Assembly: GCA_929200455.1 (NCBI GenBank)
Contig: CAKMZR010000072.1
Coordinates: forward strand, 1 to 7,769
Length of the DNA: 7,769 nt
Direction: 5' to 3'
Source: an uncultured Alphaproteobacteria bacterium
GTDB taxonomy: Bacteria > Pseudomonadota > Alphaproteobacteria > CAKMZR01
Made by a program: the position numbers and the translations under genes. This document shows positions 1 to 5,941 of this stretch, piece after piece. The stretch's first letter is position 1; the number at the start of each line of letters is the position of its first letter. The notes below the pieces were generated by a model that ran no database searches, was not told where the DNA came from, and saw only the letters and a program-made list of their open reading frames with translations.

Positions 1-1832
1 TATTTTCTTTTTATGGATTGAAGTCTGGGGAGGGGGTGTATGAGCGAGTGGGTATGTGGTCATTATTTGTTCAATCGAGTTGTGTTATACTTTCGATGGG
101 CGTATTGATTTTTGGTTTTGTGGTGACGGACTTGTCGTTGGAGGTGGTGGCGGGACATTCACATATTTTGCAGCCTTTATTTTACAAGGTGACGGGAGTT
201 TGGGGCAATCACGAGGGTTCGTTGCTTTTGTGGAATGTTCTTTTGTCGTTGTGGACGTGTTTTGTGATTTTTCGCGGTGGGTTGATGGGGAAGGTGAGGG
301 GTTATGCGTGTTCTTTTTTTGGATTTTTTTCATTTTTTATGTTGCTGATGATGACGGTGACGTCGTCACCTTTTTCTCGATTGGTGCCTTCGGCGAGATT
401 TGGCGGAGAATTGAATCCGATTTTGCAGGATCCGACGTTGGCGATTCATCCGCCGTTGTTGTATGTGGGTTATGTGGGTTTGAGTGTGGTGTGTCTTTAT
501 ATGATGTCGCTTTTGGTGAGTGGCGTTTTGCGAGATAAGGAAGTTTCTCCTAGGGTGTGGAGGTTGTTTCATATTTTGACGACGACGTCGTGGTTTTTTT
601 TGACGGGAGGCATCGCCCTTGGGAGTGCGTGGGCGTATCATGAGTTGGGCTGGGGAGGTTTTTGGTTTTGGGACCCTGTAGAGAATACGTCTTTGATGCC
701 GTGGTTGATAGCGACGGCGATTATTCACGCGGGGAATGTGGCCCGAAGGACGCGTCAGCATCAATTTTGGATAGCGGTTCTGACTTTGTTTGCGTTTTTG
801 TTGAGTCTTTTGGGTACATTTTTGGTGCGTTCCGGTTTGTTGATATCGCCTCATAGTTTTGCGTCGGATCCGTCGAGAGGAGTGGCATTGTTGTTGTTGT
901 TGTGCTTGGTGGCGTTTTGGGGAATGTGGATATTGGTACGCTACGGAGGAGGTTTTGGGGTGGTATTGCCGTCTCGCTTTTGGAGTCGGGAGAACATGAT
1001 GTTTACAGGTTCGCTGGTATTGTCGTCGATTTGCGGAGGCATTGCAGTGGGTACGCTGTCGCCAATCGTGGTGGAGGTTTTGAGCGGCGAGGTGCTTACG
1101 ATAGGACATCCTTATTACAATACTCTTTTTGTGCCGATGGGATTTTTGTTGTTGTTTTTGTGTGGAGCAGCACCTTTGATGAATTGGCGTAAGAATTATC
1201 TGAGGGATATGACGCGTAGGATGAGTTTGGCTGGATTTGGAGGGATATTTTTTGTGGTGTTGGGTCTATTTTTGTGGGGATTTGAGAAGATTGTGGTGAT
1301 ATGTGCGTATGGATTTGCGGTGTGGTTATTTTTGACACTTTTTGAGGCGGTACGCCGTCAGAAGGGTTCTGTATCGGTGGGCATGGTGTGTGCACATTTT
1401 GGATTGGGATTGATGACTGTGGCGATAGCGTCGATGACGGGCTTTGACGAGGTGAAATCGGTAAGGCTTGGCGTGGGTGAAGAGACGTTATTTGGGGGAG
1501 ACAGATTGTATTTGGAGTCTGTGAGGCAGAAGGATGATTTGAATTACACGGAGACGAAGGCGAGTATTTTGGTGGTGAGGGAGGGTGGAGAGAGTTTTAT
1601 GCTGTACCCTTCGAGGAGATTGTACCGGGTGTCGGGAGTGGAGACGGTGGAACCTTATGTGAGGACGAGTTTGTGGAGGGATGATCATGCGATTTTGGGA
1701 GATTTTGTGGAGGAGGGTCTTTGGGTTTTTAGATTTTACAGGAAGCCTATGGTACTATGGTTATGGTTGGGTTCATTTTTTATGGTTTTGGGAGGTTTCT
1801 GGAGTACGGTGGTGAGATTGAGGATGAGGTGA
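1..1832 (+). CDS. ccmF: Cytochrome c heme lyase subunit CcmF (5' truncated by window edge)
   Basis: CcmF is the integral membrane core of the System I heme ligation complex. It takes heme from holo-CcmE and, with CcmH, attaches it to apocytochrome c in the periplasm. The reading frame is open to the left edge, with no stop in frame from position 3. The visible N-terminus starts inside what is normally the linker after the first membrane segment, so roughly 40 residues probably lie outside. A TTG at 18 is not a convincing start. Visible family marks are VWGNHEGS near nt 200-225, a periplasmic heme-binding WWD region WGGFWFWDPVENTS at nt 651-692, and histidines in family-typical contexts at nt 447 (IHPPLLY), 726 (IIHAGN), 852 (SPHSFA) and 1395 (AHFG). 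The C-terminus has the usual LGDF...RFYRKP...WLWLG pattern near nt 1695-1780. About 609 residues are visible; the family is about 650. The stop TGA overlaps the ccmG ATG by one base, which implies translational coupling. The third aromatic of the WWD motif is Phe rather than the common Trp. Confidence 0.97.
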   Translation, partial: FSFYGLKSGEGVYERVGMWSLFVQSSCVILSMGVLIFGFVVTDLSLEVVAGHSHILQPLFYKVTGVWGNHEGSLLLWNVLLSLWTCFVIFRGGLMGKVRGYACSFFGFFSFFMLLMMTVTSSPFSRLVPSARFGGELNPILQDPTLAIHPPLLYVGYVGLSVVCLYMMSLLVSGVLRDKEVSPRVWRLFHILTTTSWFFLTGGIALGSAWAYHELGWGGFWFWDPVENTSLMPWLIATAIIHAGNVARRTRQHQFWIAVLTLFAFLLSLLGTFLVRSGLLISPHSFASDPSRGVALLLLLCLVAFWGMWILVRYGGGFGVVLPSRFWSRENMMFTGSLVLSSICGGIAVGTLSPIVVEVLSGEVLTIGHPYYNTLFVPMGFLLLFLCGAAPLMNWRKNYLRDMTRRMSLAGFGGIFFVVLGLFLWGFEKIVVICAYGFAVWLFLTLFEAVRRQKGSVSVGMVCAHFGLGLMTVAIASMTGFDEVKSVRLGVGEETLFGGDRLYLESVRQKDDLNYTETKASILVVREGGESFMLYPSRRLYRVSGVETVEPYVRTSLWRDDHAILGDFVEEGLWVFRFYRKPMVLWLWLGSFFMVLGGFWSTVVRLRMR

Positions 1833-2374
1833 TGATGAGCGAGAGAGGTGTGAGGTGGTTATTGGGTGTGGTGATAGTTTTGCTGGTAATTTTTTTTGTG
1901 ATTTTAGGTTTTTCGTTGTGGGGAAGGGACGAGGGCAGACTGAGGGAGAGTGAGTGGTTGGGCAAGTTGGGACCAAGTTTTGAGGTGGAAAATCTCTATG
2001 AGGGAAAGGATTTGGTGCGTTTTGGAGGGGGAGAAGATTTGGTGTTATTGAATTTTTTTGCGTCGTGGTGTGTTCCGTGTCGAGCAGAGCATGAATTGCT
2101 GGGAGAGATTGATATTTCTGTGACGGGGATAGCGTGGAAGGATAAGAGGCTTGATGCGCAGAAGTTTTTGGAGGAGACGGGCAATCCGTATGATTTTGTG
2201 GGTTTTGACGAGGAGGGAAGGGTTTCGGTTTTGTGGGGTATTTTGGGGATTCCGGAGAGTTATATTGTGGATAGGGAAGGTATAGTGCGTTACCACAAGG
2301 TAGGTCCGATTACGCCTACGTTGTTGGAAGAAGAGATTGAGCCGTTGATAGAGAGGTTGAAGGCGGAGGGTTGA
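1832..2374 (+). CDS. ccmG: Thiol:disulfide interchange protein CcmG/DsbE (180 aa)
   Basis: CcmG is a membrane-anchored periplasmic thioredoxin-like protein that reduces the CXXCH cysteines of apocytochrome c, drawing electrons from CcdA or DsbD. Residues 9-30 form one N-terminal membrane anchor. The thioredoxin-like domain follows from about residue 47, with active site WCVPC (C80 and C83) in the context FFASWCVPCRAE. A GIPESYIVDREG stretch (about residues 143-154) contains the cis-Pro region typical of DsbE. Length is normal for the family. The chosen ATG at 1832 shares its A with the ccmF stop TGA; a second ATG at 1835 is equally possible. A GAGG at 1820-1823 lies 8 nt upstream of 1832. A longer frame open from 1757 only adds ccmF-overlapping residues and is not favoured. 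Glycine and valine are abundant (21 Gly in 180), matching the G/T-rich strand. The stop lies 2 nt before the ccmH ATG. Confidence 0.95.
   Translation: MMSERGVRWLLGVVIVLLVIFFVILGFSLWGRDEGRLRESEWLGKLGPSFEVENLYEGKDLVRFGGGEDLVLLNFFASWCVPCRAEHELLGEIDISVTGIAWKDKRLDAQKFLEETGNPYDFVGFDEEGRVSVLWGILGIPESYIVDREGIVRYHKVGPITPTLLEEEIEPLIERLKAEG
2365..2369 (+). promoter_or_regulatory. Ribosome binding site of ccmH
   Basis: GGAGG ends 7 nt before the ATG at 2377. It supports that ATG over the in-frame TTG at 2371, which overlaps the ccmG stop and sits almost on the GGAGG. Confidence 0.6.
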
Positions 2375-2376
2375 CG

Positions 2377-2754
2377 ATGAGACTTTTGTTGTTGTTATTT
2401 TTGAGTTTGATGTTGATGGGATTTGAGGACAAGCCGTTATCGGATGATGAGTTGGAGCAGCGAGCGATGGAATTGTTTGAGCGTTTGGGATGTCCTGTGT
2501 GCGAGGGACAATCTTTGGGAGGTTCATCGTCAGACCTTGCGACTTCGATACGGAATGTGGTTCGAGAGAAGTTGTCGGAGGGTATGAGCGAGGAAGAGGC
2601 GGTGCGTTACTTGGAGTTGCGTTACGGTGAGCGGATAAGACTGTCTCCAAAGTTTGAGGGGGGGAAGGTGGTCGTGTGGATTTTGCCTGTTTTGATATTT
2701 TTTGCGTTGTGTATTTTTATTGTGTTTCGAGCGAGGAGTTTTCGTGGAGATTGA
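2377..2754 (+). CDS. ccmH: Cytochrome c maturation protein CcmH (125 aa)
   Basis: CcmH is a periplasmic thiol-redox protein anchored in the inner membrane. It works with CcmF and CcmG to present reduced apocytochrome c for heme attachment. A short hydrophobic signal segment covers residues 3-16. The redox motif is LGCPVCEGQSL with C39 and C42; the usual form is LRCPVCQGQSI, so the Arg and the first Gln are replaced by Gly and Glu. A three-helix domain follows, with the family pattern ...LSEGMSEEEAVRYL...RYGERI (about residues 68-90). A C-terminal membrane segment spans about 98-117 and is followed by a short basic tail. This is the short CcmH form without fused TPR repeats. The TPR function would be supplied by the separate CcmI-like gene on the opposite strand. 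The last 38 nt overlap the 3' end of that gene in antisense. Earlier in-frame TTG at 2371 is rejected in favour of ATG 2377. Confidence 0.95.
   Translation: MRLLLLLFLSLMLMGFEDKPLSDDELEQRAMELFERLGCPVCEGQSLGGSSSDLATSIRNVVREKLSEGMSEEEAVRYLELRYGERIRLSPKFEGGKVVVWILPVLIFFALCIFIVFRARSFRGD
2717..2754. other. Antisense 3' overlap of ccmH and ccmI
   Basis: The TGA of ccmH (2752-2754) lies inside the last codons of ccmI, whose TAA occupies 2719-2717 on the minus strand. The 38 nt encode both C-termini. No hairpin followed by a T-run is visible, so transcription from the two sides probably runs into the opposing gene. Confidence 0.85.
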
Positions 2755-3325
2755 GTTGTTTTTTTGAGTCTTGAATGAGGGGTTCGAGGATATCGGAGAG
2801 CGATTTATTTTTGGGATTTGGTTGTTTAGAGATAAGTTTTTGGGCTTTGAGGAGTAGGGGCAGGGCTTTTTTGTATTGTTTTTGTTTATGGAGATGGATT
2901 CCGCTGAACCATACGGCTTCGAGTTGTGAGGGTTCGGACTTGAGGACGTCTGAGAGTATGGAGAAGATGATGGGATTTTCTGGATCGTGATTCCGTATAA
3001 TTCTGGAAGCGAGGATTTTGTCTGTGTTGGAGGGATTGTATTGGAGAGCGGAGATCGTGAGGCTTAAGGCACGTTTTGGATTTTCCGAGGTGAGAGCTTG
3101 ATTGAGTAGGGATGTTGCGGGTTGAGTGGAAGCGGGAGCTTGGAGTGCGAGAGAGGGAGAGCCTGTGGCGAGGTAGAGGGAGAGGGAGGCGATGGATGTG
3201 GCGAGTACGAGGGATATGGTTTTTGATTTGGAAAGGGAGAGGAGGGGTCGAGCAACGATGAGGCTGTAGGCGAGGGGTATGAGGACGAGGGGGAGAGAGA
3301 GGACGAGGATGAGGACGGTTGTCAT
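2717..3325 (-). CDS. ccmI: CcmI-like cytochrome c biogenesis TPR protein (202 aa, shortened)
   Basis: CcmI is a membrane-bound chaperone that binds apocytochrome c through periplasmic TPR repeats and hands it to CcmFH. Here residues 4-25 and 37-54 are two membrane segments. The second ends in LYLATGSP, matching the YLxxGSP signature after the second membrane helix of CcmI. A periplasmic helical part follows, with one clear TPR-like unit at about 135-168 (AVWFSGIHLHKQKQYKKALP) after the family-like stretch DPENP...SEP. The cytosolic loop between the two helices is only about 11 residues, while typical CcmI has several tens, and total length is about half of alphaproteobacterial CcmI. Residue composition is unusual: only 2 Gly in 202, and very rich in Ser, Leu and Pro. 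ATG 3325 gives a proper membrane N-terminus; a longer frame to 3460 overlaps hupE and encodes a Ser/Pro-rich stretch, so it was rejected. The start is 10 nt after the hupE stop, suggesting co-transcription. No Shine-Dalgarno sequence is visible. An NrfG-like TPR protein is the alternative. Confidence 0.78.
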   Translation of the reverse strand: MTTVLILVLSLPLVLIPLAYSLIVARPLLSLSKSKTISLVLATSIASLSLYLATGSPSLALQAPASTQPATSLLNQALTSENPKRALSLTISALQYNPSNTDKILASRIIRNHDPENPIIFSILSDVLKSEPSQLEAVWFSGIHLHKQKQYKKALPLLLKAQKLISKQPNPKNKSLSDILEPLIQDSKKQLNLHENSSLETQ

Positions 3326-3335
3326 GGATTGGGTG

Positions 3336-4130
3336 TTAGACGATGACGGAGATGATGGAGTTGATGATGGGTTCGTGTACGAAAGTGATGGCGATTCCAA
3401 GGACGGCTGCGGCAGCGACGGTGGAAGTATTTGAGACTGAGAATCTGGAAGATTGAGCACATGTGTTTATGATGAGAGCTCCCCCTGAGACGATGATGAT
3501 CTGGCAGAGAGCGAGTCCGAGTATGTATGCGACGAAGGGCACGGTTTGGGCACCGATGATGCCTTCACTGAAGGCGAATCCGTGGAAGATTCCGAAGATA
3601 ATGGCGATGGAGGGGAGGATGGTTTTGTATTTGATGATTATGAGTATGCTTGCGACGAAGAGAGAGGCGATGATGAAGGTTTCTGCGAAGGGGATTGAGA
3701 TTCCGGCGAGAGGGAGGAGGGTCCCTATGAGTGATGAGGAGAGGAAGAGGAGTGGGAAGGAGACGAAGGATCGTGAGATAGCGGCTATGAAGGCGACGAG
3801 AGAGAGGAAAGCGAAGTGGTCGAGGGCGATGAGGGGGTGAGCGATTCCGGCGAAGAATCCGGTAGAGAAATTGTGGGGCAGGCCGAAGTCCATGACGTGA
3901 TGTGCGAAAGCGGCGGAAGGTGCTAGGAGCAGGATGGTTGCGGCGAAGGCGAGAGAGATTTTGGAGAGATTTTTGCGGAGGGCGAACAGGGTTACGGCAA
4001 GTAAGAGGATGAGGAGTGCAGCGATGAGGAAGTTTTCGGGGTGTGAGTGAAGGGTATTCTGAGTATGGGCAAGAGCGAAGGAAGAGGGGAAAGAGGAGGT
4101 GAGCATCAAGAGGAAGAGATTTTTTTTCAT
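3336..4130 (-). CDS. hupE: HupE/UreJ-family metal permease with N-terminal extension (264 aa)
   Basis: HupE/UreJ proteins are inner-membrane permeases; characterised members import nickel, and others are linked to cobalt. The family core runs from about residue 58: a signal-like segment ending SAAFA, then HHVMD (77-81), then HPLIALDH (98-105), matching the conserved HPxxGxDH metal motif with Ala for Gly, then GIFHGFAFSEG (180-190, H183 and E189), with several membrane helices to the end. The first 57 residues are extra: a separate signal-like stretch ending ALAH (residues 5-22), a short His-containing part (H22, H28, H30) and another hydrophobic helix (34-51). Usual family members begin close to the second signal-like stretch. 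ATG 4130 is the first plausible start; the frame stays open upstream to 4529, into znuC, but that part has no membrane character. No Shine-Dalgarno sequence is visible (CCCCCGCC precedes the ATG). It is the first gene of a probable hupE-ccmI unit and is divergent from the zinc importer. Confidence 0.88.
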   Translation of the reverse strand: MKKNLFLLMLTSSFPSSFALAHTQNTLHSHPENFLIAALLILLLAVTLFALRKNLSKISLAFAATILLLAPSAAFAHHVMDFGLPHNFSTGFFAGIAHPLIALDHFAFLSLVAFIAAISRSFVSFPLLFLSSSLIGTLLPLAGISIPFAETFIIASLFVASILIIIKYKTILPSIAIIFGIFHGFAFSEGIIGAQTVPFVAYILGLALCQIIIVSGGALIINTCAQSSRFSVSNTSTVAAAAVLGIAITFVHEPIINSIISVIV

Positions 4131-4390
4131 GGCGGGGGATCTTTCTTTTGAGGAGTTGTAGATGACTCTAGCCCATACCATAAGAATCATGGAGCGACAA
4201 GCTAATTTTGTGTATTGATTTTTTGTGATAAAGAATGGAATTTTTGGGCATGTGTGTGCTACAAAGCGAGAGAGAGGATAGGAGATGAGAGGCATGTTAT
4301 TGAGGGGTATTTTTTGGAGATTTTTGTGGGTATTTTTTGTGTGTGTACTTTTGTTGTTGTGGTTATGGTCTGAGACGGTAGGTTTTTGAG
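4131..4390. other. Divergent intergenic region between hupE and znuC
   Basis: These 260 nt must hold the promoters for hupE (leftward) and for the zinc importer operon (rightward). The part 4201-4250 is the most AT-rich. I saw no convincing sigma-70 pair, tRNA or riboswitch. A half-site resembling Zur boxes (ATGTTAT at 4294-4300) has no matching inverted half. The right part may be a small ORF (4285-4389). Confidence 0.5.
4285..4389 (+). CDS. Possible small membrane peptide upstream of znuC (34 aa)
   Basis: An ATG at 4285 (or a second at 4294) opens a 34-codon frame ending in TGA at 4387-4389, one base before the znuC ATG at 4391. The product has a basic N-terminus with three Arg (MRGMLLRGIFWR) followed by a single uninterrupted hydrophobic segment of about 20 residues rich in Leu, Val, Phe and Trp, and a short polar end. 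A GAGG at 4274-4277 lies 7 nt upstream of the first ATG. The znuC ATG has only a weak ribosome site of its own, so coupled translation through this frame is attractive. Against it, any G/T-rich DNA read this way tends to give hydrophobic residues, so a chance ORF is quite possible. I recognise no family. Confidence 0.3.
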   Translation: MRGMLLRGIFWRFLWVFFVCVLLLLWLWSETVGF

Positions 4391-5074
4391 ATGTCGGAAG
4401 TGGTGTTGAGGTTTTCAGATGTGACGTGGGGGTATGGATTGGAGCATGTGATAAGGGGAATAAGCGGGGAATTGAGGTCTGGAAGTTTACTGGGTTTGAT
4501 GGGGCCGAACGGTGGGGGCAAGACGACATTTTTGCGGGGGGTGAAGGGGGAGATTTTGCTGCAGGGGGGGACGCTATGGAGCGGTTATGGAAAGGACGAT
4601 GTGGGTTATCTTCCTCAGAAGCCTGAGATCAGGAGAGATTTTCCTGTGAAGGTGAGGGAAGTGGTGGAGGGTGGTGCTTTGAGGCATCTTGGCTGGTGGC
4701 GTGAAGGGGGATTGGAGGTGGAGAAGAGGGTGGAAGAGTCATTGATTGTGATGGGACTGGAGGGTTTGGGAGGAGCGGACTTGGTGTCTTTGTCCGAGGG
4801 TCAGTTGCGTCGTGTGTTGATGGCACGCATGTGGGTTGGAGATTATGGATTGAATCTTCTTGATGAGCCGTTTGAGTATTTGGATGAGGAGGGTGGAGAG
4901 GCGTTGGCGTGTCAGTTGCGTAAGATGAGGAGCGAGGGTAAGACGGTGATTTTGTCGCTTCATAGCGGTCGGGTGGCAGAAGAATTGCTGGATGAGGTTG
5001 TGATGTTATCGAGGAGTGGATGTTCATGGGGTTGTCCTGAAGAGATTTTGGGTGAGTGGAGGGGTAGGGTTTGA
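4391..5074 (+). CDS. znuC: Zinc/metal ABC transporter ATP-binding protein (ZnuC/AztA-like, 227 aa)
   Basis: This is the cytoplasmic ATPase that powers metal import through the adjacent permease. It has Walker A GPNGGGKTT (38-46), Q-loop LPQ (Q76), a signature SLSEGQLRRVLMAR (133-146; LSEGQ instead of the canonical LSGGQ), Walker B ending LLDEPF (156-161), D-loop YLD (163-165) and an H-loop histidine in LSLHSG (H191). Length fits the metal ABC group. The LLDEPF form and a DFP element after the Q-loop resemble zinc AztA/ZnuC-type ATPases, as does the neighbourhood of a His-rich binding protein. A manganese-type (MntA/SitB) ATPase is the alternative. The start ATG 4391 gives the usual first beta strand; the ribosome site is weak (TAGG at 4379-4382). 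The stop is 7 nt before the permease ATG. A run of seven G lies at 4564-4570. Confidence 0.88.
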   Translation: MSEVVLRFSDVTWGYGLEHVIRGISGELRSGSLLGLMGPNGGGKTTFLRGVKGEILLQGGTLWSGYGKDDVGYLPQKPEIRRDFPVKVREVVEGGALRHLGWWREGGLEVEKRVEESLIVMGLEGLGGADLVSLSEGQLRRVLMARMWVGDYGLNLLDEPFEYLDEEGGEALACQLRKMRSEGKTVILSLHSGRVAEELLDEVVMLSRSGCSWGCPEEILGEWRGRV

Positions 5075-5079
5075 GGAGG
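5075..5079 (+). promoter_or_regulatory. Ribosome binding site of znuB
   Basis: GAGGAGGAG follows directly after the znuC TGA, and GGAGG at 5075-5079 (or GAGG at 5073-5076, 5 nt away) precedes ATG 5082. It favours this start over an in-frame ATG at 5016 that would overlap znuC. Confidence 0.5.
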
Positions 5080-5081
5080 AG

Positions 5082-5924
5082 ATGTTAGAATATTTGTGGG
5101 ATCCTTTTGTGGATTATGGATTTATGCGTCGTGCGTTGTTGGGTTGTGTGTCTTTGTCGTTAGGGATGGCCCCTGTTGGATTGTTTTTGGTTTTGCGGAA
5201 GATGGGACTGGCGGTGGACGCGGTTTCGCATACAATTTTTCCTGGCGTTGCGATAGCGTATCGCCTGTATGGATTCTCGACATTGATGATGGGGATAGGA
5301 GGTTTTGTGACGGGTATTCTGGTGGTATTTTTGACGACGTGTGCGGTAAGGATATCGGTCTTGAGGGAAGAGAGCAGCCTGGCGGCATGGCATGTGATAG
5401 CCCTTGCGAGTGGGATAGTGATAGTCGCGGGAGGAGAGAACAGTCTTGATCTTTTGAATTTTCTGGTGGGGAATGTGCTTGCCCTTGATGATATGACGCT
5501 GACGGTGATGGTATTGGGGAGTTGTGTATCGTTATTGATGGTTTCGTGTATGTATCGGGTATTGTTATTGGATTCTATGGATCCTGGGTATTTGACGTTA
5601 TTGGGTTTTTCTGTTGTATTGGTGAGGGGATTGTTTTTGAGTATAGTGGTTTTGAATTTGGTGAGTGGATTTTTGGCGTTGGGTCCTTTGATGGTGGGAG
5701 GATTAATGATTCTTCCTGCGGTGTGTTCACGACTATTGTTTTCGGGGTTTAGAGGTCAGTTGGTGGGTTCAGTATTGGTGTCGTTGTTGTCTGGATATTT
5801 GGGATTGTTGATGTCTTTTTATTGGGATGTTCCGAGCAGTGCGATGGTGATTTTGGTTGCGGGTTTTTTGTATATTTCGGTTCTTGGAGTGATGGTTTTC
5901 CGCCGTTACGTATTGTTTGTGTAG
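5082..5924 (+). CDS. znuB: Zinc/metal ABC transporter permease (ABC-3 family, ZnuB-like, 280 aa)
   Basis: This is the inner-membrane channel subunit for divalent metal import; two copies should pair with two copies of the ATPase. It has the ABC-3 family features: an N-terminal DPF...FMRRALLG stretch, then VLRKMGLAVDAVSHTIFPG (37-55, with the conserved SHxxxPG), and GPLMVGGLMILPA (201-213) near the last third. The protein is almost entirely hydrophobic, consistent with about eight helices, and 280 residues is normal. The middle element ESSLAAWHVIALASG and the NVLALDD stretch resemble the MntB/TroC/AztB branch as much as ZnuB, so the exact metal is inferred from the His-rich partner protein. 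ATG 5082 starts directly before the usual DPF N-terminus. The gene lies 7 nt after the ATPase stop and 17 nt before the binding-protein ATG. The stop is TAG. Confidence 0.9.
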   Translation: MLEYLWDPFVDYGFMRRALLGCVSLSLGMAPVGLFLVLRKMGLAVDAVSHTIFPGVAIAYRLYGFSTLMMGIGGFVTGILVVFLTTCAVRISVLREESSLAAWHVIALASGIVIVAGGENSLDLLNFLVGNVLALDDMTLTVMVLGSCVSLLMVSCMYRVLLLDSMDPGYLTLLGFSVVLVRGLFLSIVVLNLVSGFLALGPLMVGGLMILPAVCSRLLFSGFRGQLVGSVLVSLLSGYLGLLMSFYWDVPSSAMVILVAGFLYISVLGVMVFRRYVLFV

Positions 5925-5941
5925 AAGGAAGGTAATGTGAG

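Noticed and set aside
18..20. TTG as the start codon of ccmF
   Set aside because: The frame is open to the window edge and the product would lack the first membrane helix expected in CcmF, so the gene is better read as truncated by the window.
366..1109. Long minus-strand open frame within ccmF
   Set aside because: It is antisense to conserved CcmF motifs, and its product is an Arg/His/Gln-rich stretch typical of shadow frames in skewed DNA.
3326..3460. Longer CcmI start at 3460
   Set aside because: The extra 45 residues overlap hupE and form a Ser/Pro-rich stretch before the natural membrane N-terminus.
3463..3840. Plus-strand open frame of 125 codons inside hupE
   Set aside because: It is the complement of a well-supported membrane protein; its Met/Arg/Lys-rich product matches no family and is explained by purine-rich DNA.
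4178..4192. Small inverted repeat CCAT-N7-ATGG in the hupE upstream region
   Set aside because: Arms are only 4 bases, easily expected by chance, and no second copy is seen.
4141..4260. Sigma-70 promoter for hupE (CTTGTC with a GTATGG-like -10 on the minus strand)
   Set aside because: The hexamers match consensus poorly, and several equally weak alternatives exist.
4294..4300. Zur-like half-site ATGTTAT
   Set aside because: No complementary half ATAACAT follows, so the palindrome needed for a Zur box is absent.
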